Positions 38,200 to 49,667 of a stretch of 64,000 bases of DNA are shown here, one piece after another. The translations under genes were made by a program, and so were the position numbers. The first letter of the stretch is position 1; each line of letters starts with the position of its first letter. The DNA lies in assembly GCA_032209605.1 (NCBI GenBank), contig JASFXZ010000003.1, forward strand, positions 31,274,762-31,338,761, given 5' to 3'. Below the pieces are notes generated by a model that was not told the DNA's origin, made no database searches, and saw nothing but the letters and a program-made list of their open reading frames with translations. The stretch comes from Mactromeris polynyma (lineage: Eukaryota > Mollusca > Bivalvia > Venerida > Mactridae).

Positions 38200-39500
38200 T
38201 AACGCTCTAGCAATATCCAATGAATTACTTCCACTCACGAATGATTTTTATTCGGAGAACCTCTACTATATTTGAGACTAAGGCACGACAACACTAAATT
38301 TAGATAGGATGTTCAAATCAAAGAACTGGAGGTGTTTATGATTACAATATGATTCTTCGGGATATACTGAGCAACGTTTCTATCTTCACACCCGGTTCAG
38401 AGCTGATTTCTCTGCCAAATATCGACATACATGTATTTTAAAGATATTGGACACAAAATATTGAATAATCATTTTATCTAAATAAATAAATAATTTTAAA
38501 GTAAAAGTATCCATATAAATTAAGCTGTACATAGTTATAGTTTGGGTACCATTCATTAAAAGTCAAATAATTAAATGATAAGCTACTGCCTCCTTAGTCA
38601 ATTTATGTGTATATGTTGGACATCAATGACTATATAGCGGTTGAGTGTGATGTTCGCTAGCTGTTGAATCGATTTAAACCCCACGCATATACTGACAGTT
38701 GCAAGACTGTAATGATCGCTGTGTGGTTAATTAATTGTTTCTATTTATGTTTTGGATGTAAGCTATGTTCACCGCGTGTGGTTCTTTCACTTGATGTGAG
38801 TTTCGTATTATTTCCCCCCGTTCGGCCTATTATTACTGACTTTCTTTACACGTTCCGTGTTGTGTGCCATCCATTAAATTCCCCCCTCTTGCTGTCCCCT
38901 AAATTATCTTTAGTTGTTCTTTATAGTAGGCTAGACCATTTTTTACACCCATATTCACGTACAAGTTTACCCTTTCACCTCCTCAGTGTTCATTCTTGCA
39001 CACCCTCAGTGTCTGGTGTTTTGTGGACTGCTGTTTCACTGGGTCTGTGTGGGGAGGTATTGTCTTGTGTAAACGTGGCGGTCCTGTGACAACTTAATCT
39101 CTCATGCTCAACATATTTAATCCAATGTTATTGATAGACTTGGTATATAATGATTAAAATGGTTACCATAACATCCATTGGATAAAGAAGTGTATGTGCA
39201 TTAGAAACGTATATGCAACTATATGTTATTTGATCTGCTCGATAGATCAAACGATTATGTTTAATTTAAATATATTTATAAACTTTTCATATCTAAGAAT
39301 TAAACAACGCAGTATACTTATATGTACATGCATATTAACTTTATTAATATTATTAACTTTACTTTTTTAGTTTTGTAAATCAAATTATTCACTGACACAA
39401 ACATTCACAGACATTTTAATATTAGTTTTTATGAAATAGCGAATGCTCCTTAATTGTTGATATGGGATTTACCGGTGGCGAGGGTAAACAAACCCAACAA
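38200..39500. other. Region upstream of BTAF1, no supported gene
   Basis: AT-rich sequence apart from a pyrimidine-rich stretch at about 38,770-39,090 that happens to be open for 141 codons on the + strand. The predicted product is hydrophobic and matches no family I know. It could be a decayed transposon part. Confidence 0.25.
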
Positions 39501-40716
39501 CCAAGGGTAATATAACGATTCGCCACAATAACGATTCGCCACAGTTGAATAACGATTCACCACAGTTGTATAACGATTCGCCACAAGTATGATAAATGAG
39601 ATTTGGATGACAAATGGTGCAAATTGAATTTATAGAAGAAACTTCTAAAAGACATAATTACGGAAAATGATGTTTTTCTACAAGAAAATCGGGACTTGGT
39701 GTGATTTTGACAATGCCTGAGTATTATGTCATTAGGGTGTACATACTACGATACATTCACCTGAAAACTTCTAAAATAAGAAAGAACACGCAATATATTT
39801 TATTAAATTTAATATAAAACATAATTGTATATGATAAATTACAATAGATTTGAGTAGTACAAAACAAAGCTTGAAAAGAGATACTATCATAAAAATACAT
39901 ACACTATCATGGGACATTAACTTGTATATATAGGAGTCACAGCAGCACAAACAACGTACAATTTAGAAAGAAAGTTATAAAAACATGAACAAACAAAACT
40001 AGCACATGACAAGAATATAGAGACACAAATCTAGAAAAGCGATGCTTTTATAAAAAAAGACATATTAAATATGGACATTATCAACCAATAGTTTTGCCTG
40101 GATAGTCACTTATTTCGCTTCCTGGAACAGTAGAGAAATTAACACATAGAAGGACAGGTTCCCTTTCCTAGCTCGTCGGTTGAGTTTGTTATGCCAACCT
40201 TCACAGTCATTGTTGGTCCGCAAACTTAGTAAGTATTCTTTTTATTTACAGACGCAATAATTTCATTTGCCTGAACAAGATCATTTATCTACTTTAAAAA
40301 GCGTGTTTTCTTAAAATGTGTACCATGCTTTACATGTAGTGTCTTAGAACCTGCTTTCCACATTTAATGTGATGCCATCTGTGGGATTTGTCGCATGTTA
40401 CAGCACGCGAATTCCTGTAGATTGATAGAATTTGTTTGTTATTATTTTGAATATGTGATTAAGATTTGTGTATATTTGCGTTTATTTATCGTCGCCACCG
40501 GTTTGCCATATGGGCGACGCCTCCGGAAGAATGTTAGTCATTTTAGATTGTTGGAGGATAGTGCATGATACAGAATATGACTCATTTCCAGAAACACCCC
40601 TGGTTTAAATTTAGATTTGAACGTCTGTTTGTCAAACATCGCTCAAATTGGTTTGGATACAGCCAACTTTTAACGGTAATAACCAATGTCATTATTATGA
40701 CAAACTGCAAAATTTC

Positions 40717-41135
40717 TAGGGCTTCAACGATTCGATGCATCGGAACTCGACCACGGAGCTCACGATTCGATTCACGATTCATACCCTAGTATTTTCGATT
40801 CGCTTTTTTTAAGTTCCAGTTCGCCAAACTGTTATTTGGTACAGGGAGCACAGGTTTTTCTAGTCACATTTTCACAAATAAAGAATGTCACGTCGTGAAA
40901 GGTTTTTTCCCCAATGTATTCTTTAAATTGTGAGAAGTAAGACCACAGTGAAAAATTACTAAGTTGTTTCTTTAGTCTATTAATTTTTATTTGCAAAACT
41001 CTTAATTTCAATTGGCCCACAATTAATGCAAAAGCTTTAAGTGAGAATGCTGTAACATATACATATAAATATCGAATCGAAAAAATCGAAGGGAAAAAAA
41101 TCGAATCGGTTGACAGTTGAATCGTTGAAGCCCTA
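40717..41135. mobile_element. hAT-like MITE (419 bp) nested in the larger element
   Basis: The ends are TAGGGCTTCAACGATTC and its inverse GAATCGTTGAAGCCCTA. They are flanked by AAAATTTC and AAGATTTC, an 8-bp target duplication with one mismatch, as expected of hAT transposition. The interior repeats CGATTCGATTC-like wording and has no transposase frame. Confidence 0.75.
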
Positions 41136-41687
41136 AAGATTTCCTCTCTGATTAAAGGAATTTTTCGGCCATAAATAACAGGAATTACATGGAGGAAATT
41201 AACTGCAATTATCGTTAATCAAAGACCAATTATTGCCGCAAATTCTTTACTTGTGGACGCATTTTTAATTTTTGTTTGTATATCACATTTTGTATAGATG
41301 AATATTAGAACAAAAAAATCAAATACCAAATGTCTTTTTGTATTTTACTACTCATTTTTCTTTATAAAACCTAAAACATTTATTTATTATTTAATAAACA
41401 CATTTAAAAATTTAAAATAGAAAGTAGTTTCGAAAATATAAGGTATGCTGTAAAACAAAATTTTGTTATTTTGACGATTGAAAGTAATATACATGTACAA
41501 GTAAAGAATATTCAAACTGTTTTGTTGTTTCTTTTCTGTAAACTTATTCTTTTATTGTTATTTCGTTCACGTGTGCGGCAATATGCGGTCTTTTAAAATT
41601 GAATCATCTATGATAATTATGGTGTTATTTGAAACATCTGAGTATGTAATACATAGGTCCCATTTAATAATAATCAATATTAATATT

Positions 41688-41712
41688 ATCACGGACTTAT
41701 TTATGTCCGTGA
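41688..41712. repeat. CACGGAC palindrome 1
   Basis: ATCACGGAC and GTCCGTGAT form an inverted repeat around a 7-bp centre, close to the right terminus of the 39.5-41.8-kb element. It belongs to a set of three in 0.9 kb. Confidence 0.6.
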
Positions 41713-42276
41713 TATTATCATTAAAAAATCCTAATAAAAAACTGTGGCGAATCGTTATCCAACTGTGGCGAATCGTTATTCGACTGTGGCGAATCGTTAT
41801 TGTGGCGAATCCTAAGTAATTCCAACCAAGTCGTGCTAATTTTCATTCATGAACATTTTCAAATGAATGAATCGCAGGAAAACGGATTTACATTTTATAA
41901 CAAAAGAGAAAACACGCGGAACAGAGGGGGCCAGATTAACAAATCAGAACTTCCCTAGACAGGTCTAGGCGATGGGAGGAGGCACACACAGGAAGGGACA
42001 ACATTAAAACAAAAAGGACGAGGGCACACACAAGCAGGGGACAAAAAAACAAAACTGATAGACAAGAAAACCAAACAACACAGCATCTTCAACGAACCCA
42101 AACATGAAAATGGAACGCCAAATGACTACACAACAGAGGAACAATAGAGTTTAAGAAATATGCAACGACATACAGCCTTGGAACTGTCGGTAAAACTACT
42201 GGCATCTATATGTGCACTTTAAACATGACAAAGCAATATGCAAACCAGTGAAAATAACACCTGTCATTATCACTGC

Positions 42277-42296
42277 CACGGACATATATGTCCGTG
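42277..42296. repeat. CACGGAC palindrome 2
   Basis: CACGGACATATATGTCCGTG is a perfect 20-bp palindrome. It shares the CACGGAC arm with the other two sites. Confidence 0.7.
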
Positions 42297-42550
42297 TCAC
42301 TGCTTAAAACAGTCATATATTAGAACATGATCTTCTGATTATTCCATTAACCCATCGGAAAGAGCGACATTAATTACATATATCTTAATGTATGAATTAT
42401 GTATCTAAATCAAAATTTTAATTTTATCGATATCGCATTTTTAGATAAAATGATTATTGCATTACGAAATGGCCATCCACACAAGGAGTAGGTATGTTTC
42501 TGTCACAAAATCGTCGTTTTAATATCAAAATGTTAAACATCTTCACATAT

Positions 42551-42582
42551 TATCACGGACCTATATACATAGGTCCGTGATA
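42551..42582. repeat. CACGGAC palindrome 3
   Basis: TATCACGGACCTAT and ATAGGTCCGTGATA form a 14-bp stem around a 4-bp loop. A hairpin this strong could mark a transposon end or a protein site. Confidence 0.7.
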
Positions 42583-43061
42583 TTATGTATTAACTGAAAC
42601 GACATTTATTAGCTAGGTTGATTATTCTGATCCCGTTTCTCCTAGCTTAGAAACATGCTTTATAACGTCAGATTTAAAAGTACCCATTTTGTCATTGAAA
42701 CCGTCTTGCCGACTCAAAATAAATATTGTCTTATCTTATCTTAAAATTACATGTACCCACGTTCCTGAAATGACTTAAACGTCGGATCATATAACAATAG
42801 AAACGGGATACAATGTTTTAACACAATATTTCAATTTAATATCAGACACCTTATCTAAAGTTCGTGGGCGCATGCTAAATGATACTGTAACAAGTAAATA
42901 CACTCAACAAAATTCCTAATCGGTCAGTTTATATTGTATTATTATTTTTCTAATAATGTATGCAAATCTTAAAATACACTGAAATGAAGTTATATTGTAA
43001 TTTTATTGTTCGCAAACCTTGAAACAATAATGCTGCACTTCCGTGAAACCCTTGGTATATA

Positions 43062-43774
43062 CAGGGTTTTCCCACGCTTCCTGGCAAATGGGAAAAGTCC
43101 TTGAATTTAAAATACAGAGCAAAAAACGGGGAAAAGTCGGAAATTTTGTTTTTTTCTGGACACTCACAATATTATTTATATAAAAAAACTCGCTTTAGAC
43201 AGATAATAATATGCGGCTTTGCAAGCCTCGGAAAACTTGCGTCGGAGTGAGTGTAAGGAACGACAATCCTGTCGAGCAGTCATATTTAGTAGTGTTTAAC
43301 CTCTATAGTCTATACGGAGTTGTCATTCTTTGGAAAGCGTCTGACGATTATGATGAAAGAAAAATGTGAATGCAATTTTAAAACATGCTGTCTTTTCTAC
43401 GAAGAAGAGAAATTAAGACTTCATGTGGAATTTTGAGACTAGTGTGAACAGAAACCCAATATATCATAAGGTCTCTGGTGTGAATAAGTTCAAATTTGAT
43501 GTTTCAGACTTGTGGTGAAGATTTCATAAATTGAATTTAAGTTTTAACTTTTATAAATTCTGAATAAGTGACTAGATGTTTACAGTTTAACATTGCCTTG
43601 TATATAAGTTCATAATTTGAAGTTTAATGCTTAAATATTCTTGGTTTAAGTTAGTTTGAAAGAGATGTTGAATAAATAAAATAGCAGTACAAATGCTGTT
43701 TTGGTCCTTGAATTTCGTGAAAATACTCTTGAAAAGTCCTTCAATTTTTTTTTGGGAAAAGAGTGGGAACCCTG
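43062..43774. mobile_element. hAT-like non-autonomous element with CAGGGTT ends
   Basis: The left end CAGGGTTTTCCCAC is mirrored by GTGGGAACCCTG on the right, and AAGTCCTTGAATTT near the left end recurs in inverted context near the right (AAGTCCTTCAATTT). CAGGGTTCCCA-type ends are common in hAT families. The 713-bp interior has no transposase frame, and the 8-bp flanks do not match, so the copy is old or the boundary is off by a few bases. Confidence 0.55.
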
Positions 43775-43917
43775 TAAATAAGACACATGTTCTTCTGAGT
43801 GTTGGAGTGTGGCATTGACCAGACTGATGAATCTAAATGAGGGTAATGCTGGTATTCCCATTGGTGTTGAACCAAAGTGCCGAAGGTATTTTAAGAAATA
43901 CAGAAGCAGGTCAAGCT

Positions 43918-44230
43918 TCAGGGGGCCGTTTTATCAAGTGGTTGTAAGTCGGTCTTATCTTAAGTTTGGTCGTAAGACCATCAACAATTCTTAAATCCGT
44001 TTTATCAAACAGTCTTAGCTACGACGGTCGTAAGATTCGGGCGTAACTTTAAGACTGCTTGGGGGCAGTCTTAAGTCCAGTCATCGGTCGTAAATATGGC
44101 GGCGATAATAGGTGCCGTTGTTGCTGGGGACAGTAGGAGGAGGGTGCCAAGGCTATTTAGCTATTTCACAGTTTTTCAAGAAAAGAACCATTTTTCCATT
44201 TTCTGACAGGATTTCATGCGGCTAGTTCAG
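43918..44230 (+). mobile_element. Possible 5' end of a PIF/Harbinger-type element
   Basis: The segment opens GGGGGCCGTTTTATCAAG and carries several GTCTTAA/GTCGTAAG blocks, wording I associate with Harbinger-type termini. An ATG at 44,096 starts a 36-residue frame beginning MAAIIGAVVAGDSRRRVPRL, similar in style to Harbinger transposase N-termini, ended by TGA at 44,204. The matching 3' end and the rest of the transposase are not seen in the window. Confidence 0.4.
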
Positions 44231-45549
44231 AGGACCTCTCCTTTCAAGGTGAAAATTAACAAATCAAACAAATGGGCAAATAATTGGCGTATTTCCATAA
44301 ATAACATTTGAAAATTATGATTAACTTTTACATTCACTCCTGAAATGCCTTTTTGACGACACAAAACAAGCTTAAATCATAAATGTCTGAAAGAAAAGCG
44401 AATGTGCAGACAATTGGTGCACGTAAGAAGATCGCATTGTGTAAACAACAACGGATGTTGTAAAACCCGTCTGATCTGTACCGGACATACAGACCTACGC
44501 ACAGGCCCTCTACATGGGACCTGGTCGTTTTTTATCGGTCAGGTCCGACTGTACGATGGGTATTCGCCATGACTGGCAATGAATTTTGATGAATGTAACC
44601 TGGATTCTTCTATACACAACTTCTAATTCTTCATGTATTTCGTTGCATGTAATACAAATTGATGTTCTTTTCTATGTTAATATGCTTATTATATGTTTAA
44701 ACTTCATTAGCACATGATTATGGTATGCCATTATCTTTCACTTAACACAATCTTATAATTTGTTGTGTAACAGATCAATGTTGCGAGAGGCTGTGTTTGT
44801 TTGGTATCCAGCAATCTGTTTTATTTAAGAATGTCAAACAGATTTTTTTATTGTAAAATATAAACTTGAAAAATACATCGGATCCCTAAACTTCCCTATA
44901 CCAAAAAAATACCATTAAAAGGGGGGAAGTTCTGTATGTCAAGGCATGGAAACCTAGGAAACTGCCATCCTTACGTTATTTCTCTTGAGAGTATTTATTT
45001 GATCAAATTGACTTTAAATGCCATCTAACAATGATTTTTTTGTTTAAAGGCAATGAAAAATCCTTGGCCAATAATTGTCACAGCTGAGTCAGATTGAAAG
45101 GGATAAATTGCAGGGTATGAAAAGTATTATGCTAACTTTTTATTCATTTGGAATACTTAATTATACATGTTGATTATCAATCATTGTTGGTAATTTGTGT
45201 TTAGGAGTACTTATAGTTTATTTTAACTAAGAATCATTTAATTGAAACAATTATACTAATTACTAAAGTGGTTATTATTAATACTTATTCATCACTTGGT
45301 TAGATGTACTTTTTTATCAGAATTTAACATTTTATTAATATTTTTAATATTTTGATGGTTGGTCGGTTGAATACTACAGTTTTTTACTTAGTACTGTCAT
45401 TTTGTTGTTCGTTGGGTTTCTTTCTCAAAAGCAGTGTTTTGTGGATAAAAGTTTCTCTCCATTTAAGATAGTATTTGTTTTGTTATCACATCAGTATTAA
45501 CAATCCTTTTCAGCTTCAAACCTTGTTGATAGATTATGGGGGTTGAAAG

Positions 45550-47645
45550 GTATTTGGTACTGTCCCAGATACAGACATCCAGAGTCTTCGAAGAACTGGT
45601 TGGCTTACTGATAACGTAAGTTAATATTGTACATATTCTGTGTGAAAATTACCATATTTCTTGGTCTTAATAATGAGACAACTTCAATACCAAGTGCAAT
45701 TCATATACATGTAGTTATATGTAATCATATTATTAACATACACGTAGACATTGCTGAAAAATACCTTGTAACTATGTAGTATGTAACATATTTGTTGCAG
45801 AATATAAACTGGTTCTCCCTTCAACAATTGACGTACATACCTTATTTGTAGCCCCACGTAGTGTCCGACATACCTGTCTTGATCTTGATTATATAATACA
45901 ATTTATGTTATGCACAATGACTAATAATGAGTATACATGTAAGGATCACTCATAATACTTAAAGGTACATTTTTTTTAATCATAAATAGGAGAAAATCTG
46001 TGTTATAGTCCGAATATATTAACCTGATCCTGACCTTTATGCATGAATATATTATACGATTACGCTGACTATATAATTTTCCGTGAGAGAATTGTGCATC
46101 ATCGGGATTTTTCGTTGCAATTACGGAAATCATTGCTTTTGTGGATTTCTTTCATTATATATTATTGACTAACAGAACTCCTGTCTAACAGTCTTGGGTT
46201 TGAATTCCGGTAAGTGTTTTGCTTTTTTTCATTTTTTATGGCTATGGAATGCAATCGAGCACGAAACACATACTTTCCTTAAAATGTAATGATTGAATTA
46301 TCTGATCAAGTTATATTATTTCTCATGTGGTATTGACTTAGCTAATATGTCAGACAAGCAGAGCATGTTCTTGGTTTGAAAGCCAAAGAAATTATATACA
46401 ACATATCTGAAAGATTCTTAACTAACAAACAAGGTGGATCCTATTTGTCCAGGACTGCAAAAGTCCCATGTGTAATTTAAAGAACATGTTATTGTTATAC
46501 AGATAACCACGTGCATTTCTGTAATAATCAATACAACATGAGCTGAAGTTAATGTAATTAGAGACAAAGATAAATTTAGATAATCAGTCTAATGTGAAAT
46601 TATGCTAATAGAGGTCTGGAGGATCAGGTTAATTTGTCTTCAAGTAATAATTGCCTTCATACATACTCTACAATACTGCATTGTCACTTTTCTTACATGT
46701 TTCCCAAAACCACAAATACAGGTGTCCGATACCAGTATTTTCTATCCTGACCTACGTGCTGAGTTAGCGCTAGACGTACGTGCTGAGTTAGCGCCAGCAT
46801 AGGAAATATCAGACTTGTGTTTTGCACTTCTTGCAACATTTCAAAAAAGTTACAATGTATTGTTTCAGAGTATGTCTGTATTGAAGGCATTAACATGAAA
46901 TTTCTCAAAATTATTATTTAGCATATTTTGATAGAAAAAATCTACCTTTATTAATAATGCAAAATAATGTTATAATAATAGTTTGATAAAAAAGGGCTAA
47001 AATTATTTTCCAGGTTATTGATTGTTATCTTAAGATGCTAGTAGTTCAAGAAAATGACAGAGGAAGACATATATTGCACATGGTAATTTCTACCATGTAT
47101 TCAGTCATAAATTGTAAAGGAAATTCATGGCTACCTCAGCAGGTTGCAACAAACGCAAGGTAACTATCACTGTGTTAGCCATACTTTAAAACAACATTAA
47201 TCCAAATGTATTTCCACAAATCTATTCTTTTAATCAGGATCTCTCACTGGCATAGTCCCTTGAATTGTCATGCATGCTTTGGTGATATATGAAATGAAGA
47301 AAAAACAATTTTAAATGATGTATTTCAGGAAGGCAGTCTGAGTGAGTGTAAGATTAGTTCTGAATGCAAAGTTTATCAAATATGTATTGAATATGCATCA
47401 TTCAATTGGTTTAGTCATGTCAAAATTGCTTATCTACGCAGCCTAGGTTTTCCATTTTTAATTTGGTAAGAAACTGAGAAATGTGAAAATTGACCATGAT
47501 AAATAAGGTATATATATGCACGTATTTGTGAAATTTTATTTAAACATTTTCTGTTTTCTTTTTATTTAGTGACACTGCTGAAGAAAGATTATTAGAAATT
47601 GTTCTGCGCGACTGTTTATCATCTTTGAAAAATGTACTGTCATGA
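45550..47645 (+). pseudogene. Ulp1/SENP-like cysteine protease gene fragment
   Basis: Three exons join in phase: about 45,550-45,615, 47,014-47,159 and 47,570-47,645 (TGA). The first junction creates LRRTGWLTDNVIDCYLKMLV, which matches the start of the Ulp1/SENP (peptidase C48) domain, where SLxxxxWLNDEVINxYL is typical. No His-Trp, Asp, Gln or catalytic Cys motif follows; the protein ends after about 50 further residues plus TAEERLLEIVLRDCLSSLK. In the same frame an upstream segment from the acceptor at 45,514 is interrupted by TGA at 45,544, so the first exon may carry a nonsense change. Ulp1 domains occur both in host SUMO proteases and in transposons; the transposon-rich surroundings favour the second. 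No catalytic function is expected. Confidence 0.45.
45980..46815 (-). repeat. Dispersed repeat, copy 3 (inverted), with an insertion
   Basis: Segments at 45,980-46,165 and 46,555-46,815 match the 6.6-7.1-kb repeat in reverse complement. About 390 bp separate them here but only about 45 bp in the other copy; the extra part includes a tRNA-like GGTTTGAATTCCGG. At 46,745-46,800 the phrase ACGTGCTGAGTTAGCGC is duplicated in tandem. The locus overlaps the large intron of the Ulp1-like fragment. Confidence 0.6.
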
Positions 47646-48924
47646 GGACAAGCGCAGTTTGATCGACAGATTTACATTGAAGTGCAGCAAAGAGTGTCCT
47701 GGAGTGACTTATGTATTCAAAGCACTGAAGGCACTTAAGTTGTTCGGTATTGAACACTGGTTTTGTATTCAACACTTCCAGATTCACAGAAAGTATGAAT
47801 CATTACTGTCCATTGTTGAACCATTAAATTTAAGTGCACAGTAAAGATTTCTACCAGTATTGAGTAATGTGTGCAGGTTACACTCAGATGTTGAACTATT
47901 TTAACTGATTCACTTATCTGTTATTCTTGTTTTCGTTTTCGTATCAAGGCCATGCAACTGTCGAAAATTGCCATAGCAATAGTTACTAAAAATGCTGAAA
48001 TGCTGTTACATAATGTATTTACCAATCTGTCAGATGGAGTTTTCAAACCTGAAACAAAAGTGTGGATAGATTTATACATTTGTAATTGAATTATTGATGT
48101 CATGTAGTTTTCTTCAAGACACAGTGTTTTTGTTCAAATAATACTGACAAACCCTTGTGATTGTCTACCTTTCACTGCTACCTGACAGTTGCAGATTTTG
48201 ACATGTGTTGTAAATCATCATAAACATGGGGCAGAAATTCTGAATATTTCTGTGTTATAATTACAATTAAATCACTTTAAATGTTAAACCTTGCCGTTAC
48301 TTAGACACATTTTTGATACTTTTTATGTGAATATATCTTTGCAAATTTTATTTTCCTGTGAAAAAGTGATACAATTGTGAGTTTATCTCAGATTGATAAG
48401 TGTTTATGTGTTATAAGAATGCACTGATATTATAATGTTTTCTGCAAATTGCTGTTCAGTCTGATTGACCAGGCCTAATACATTTTTCACATAAATTGAT
48501 ATCATGAATTCAGGAATGTAATGAGTTATTTAAGAAACCAAACTCGTGTGAAGGTCATAATTTTTGTGAAATAAGCATTGTATAAAGTAAAAGTCTTTAT
48601 ATTATCATAGGTAAAAATTTAGTAGAATACATTGTAGCTGTAGGTGTCGCTTCACGAAATGACCATAGTATTTACAAAACATATTTTGTTGCAACATTTT
48701 TAAAGCAAAGCGCTGTTTTCTCTTCTTCTTGATGAAACATGAAAGCAGTATTATAGTGAAATAAAATGTAGTTGTGAAATTTTGCCATACTGTATTTTGT
48801 AGTGATTAGAATTTCAATTATCGTGAGCCGAACACATTTTCACAGAATTTATCCCTTAATATGAATTATTTTATCAGTTCAGCTCTTAGATCCCAATTTT
48901 TTTAATGGGTTGTCACCTTTCAGG

Positions 48925-49232
48925 CGCATCCAGGCATACGCACGTACGCCAATGCGTACAATTCTTCAGAAAAAGTGAAAAAATAAATATTCTGAAAATG
49001 CAATAAAAACTGAAGGCTGGGGCAAATTCGCCCAAATATATCAGTTGTTTGACACTATTTTAAGTAGTATGCTTATGACAAATGAAAACGCACCATTTGC
49101 CTCTGAATTTCAAATTTTCTTTGGGAAGACCCCCGGCAGGAGGGGGTCCCCTCCCACACATACCCCCCATTCGCAGCGCCTAGCTGCTCGTTTTGCACCT
49201 ATGATGCTCACACTTCAAAACCGTCCAGGTAC
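48925..49232. mobile_element. Possible hAT-type MITE with CAGGGGCGTA-like ends
   Basis: The left end CAGGCGCATCCAGG and the inverse of the right end CAGGGGCGTACCTGG are similar but not identical. The interior has a C-rich stretch (near 49,125-49,170) with ACCCCC blocks. CAGGGGCGTA is a frequent hAT terminus in invertebrates. No target duplication is evident. Confidence 0.35.
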
Positions 49233-49667
49233 GCCCCTGCCTTTAAGATCATGGTACATGTATATATCAATTCATTTCAAGGAAAAATAATTTTTCTTCT
49301 GCACTAAAAGCAAACGAAACAAAAAACCTAAATTACAGAGACATTGTAACAGAAATAATGATTATTTTTTATGACTAATTTAGACTCAATTGTCGAATAT
49401 TGTCATCACTTTATGCACACACTGATTCATTTTGTTGAACTGAATTAAATAAATATAGCGAAGTATAAACATTATTTTTTTACACTGCATCTATACAAAT
49501 TTCTAGAAAAGTGAGCTTGACTGCATATACACATTATACAAAATATATTTAAAGCCAATGGTCCAGATTAAAAACCAGACAGTCAACTCTGGTTCCCATT
49601 GCAAAACAATGCATAACATAGCAATATGAGCAAGCAAATTTAACATCAATACAAGTCAATTTTATTA

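Larger units (their letters stand above)
39512..41815. mobile_element. Non-autonomous 2.3-kb transposon with four phased repeats in each terminus
   Basis: The left end has four copies of AACGATTCGCCACA (one with CACC) starting at 39,514, 39,530, 39,551 and 39,572. The right end has the inverted set starting at 41,743, 41,764, 41,785 and 41,801 (outermost one diverged). The spacings are mirrored: 16 bp for the outer pair, then 21 and 21 bp. GTAAT flanks both sides (39,507-39,511 and 41,816-41,820), a candidate 5-bp target duplication. The interior is AT-rich and carries no transposase; a hAT-like MITE is inserted in it. Iterated terminal sites are typical of transposase-binding arrays. I cannot assign a superfamily. 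Confidence 0.75.

Noticed and set aside
38664..39089. 141-codon + strand open frame upstream of BTAF1
   Set aside because: Hydrophobic product from a pyrimidine-rich tract, no homology recognised, no splice or poly(A) context. Could be decayed transposon sequence, but not supported as a gene.
42700..42745. Possible LINE 3' tail (AAATAAATATTG then TCTTATCTTATCTT)
   Set aside because: The short repeated tail is suggestive, but no upstream reverse-transcriptase sequence or target duplication is visible.
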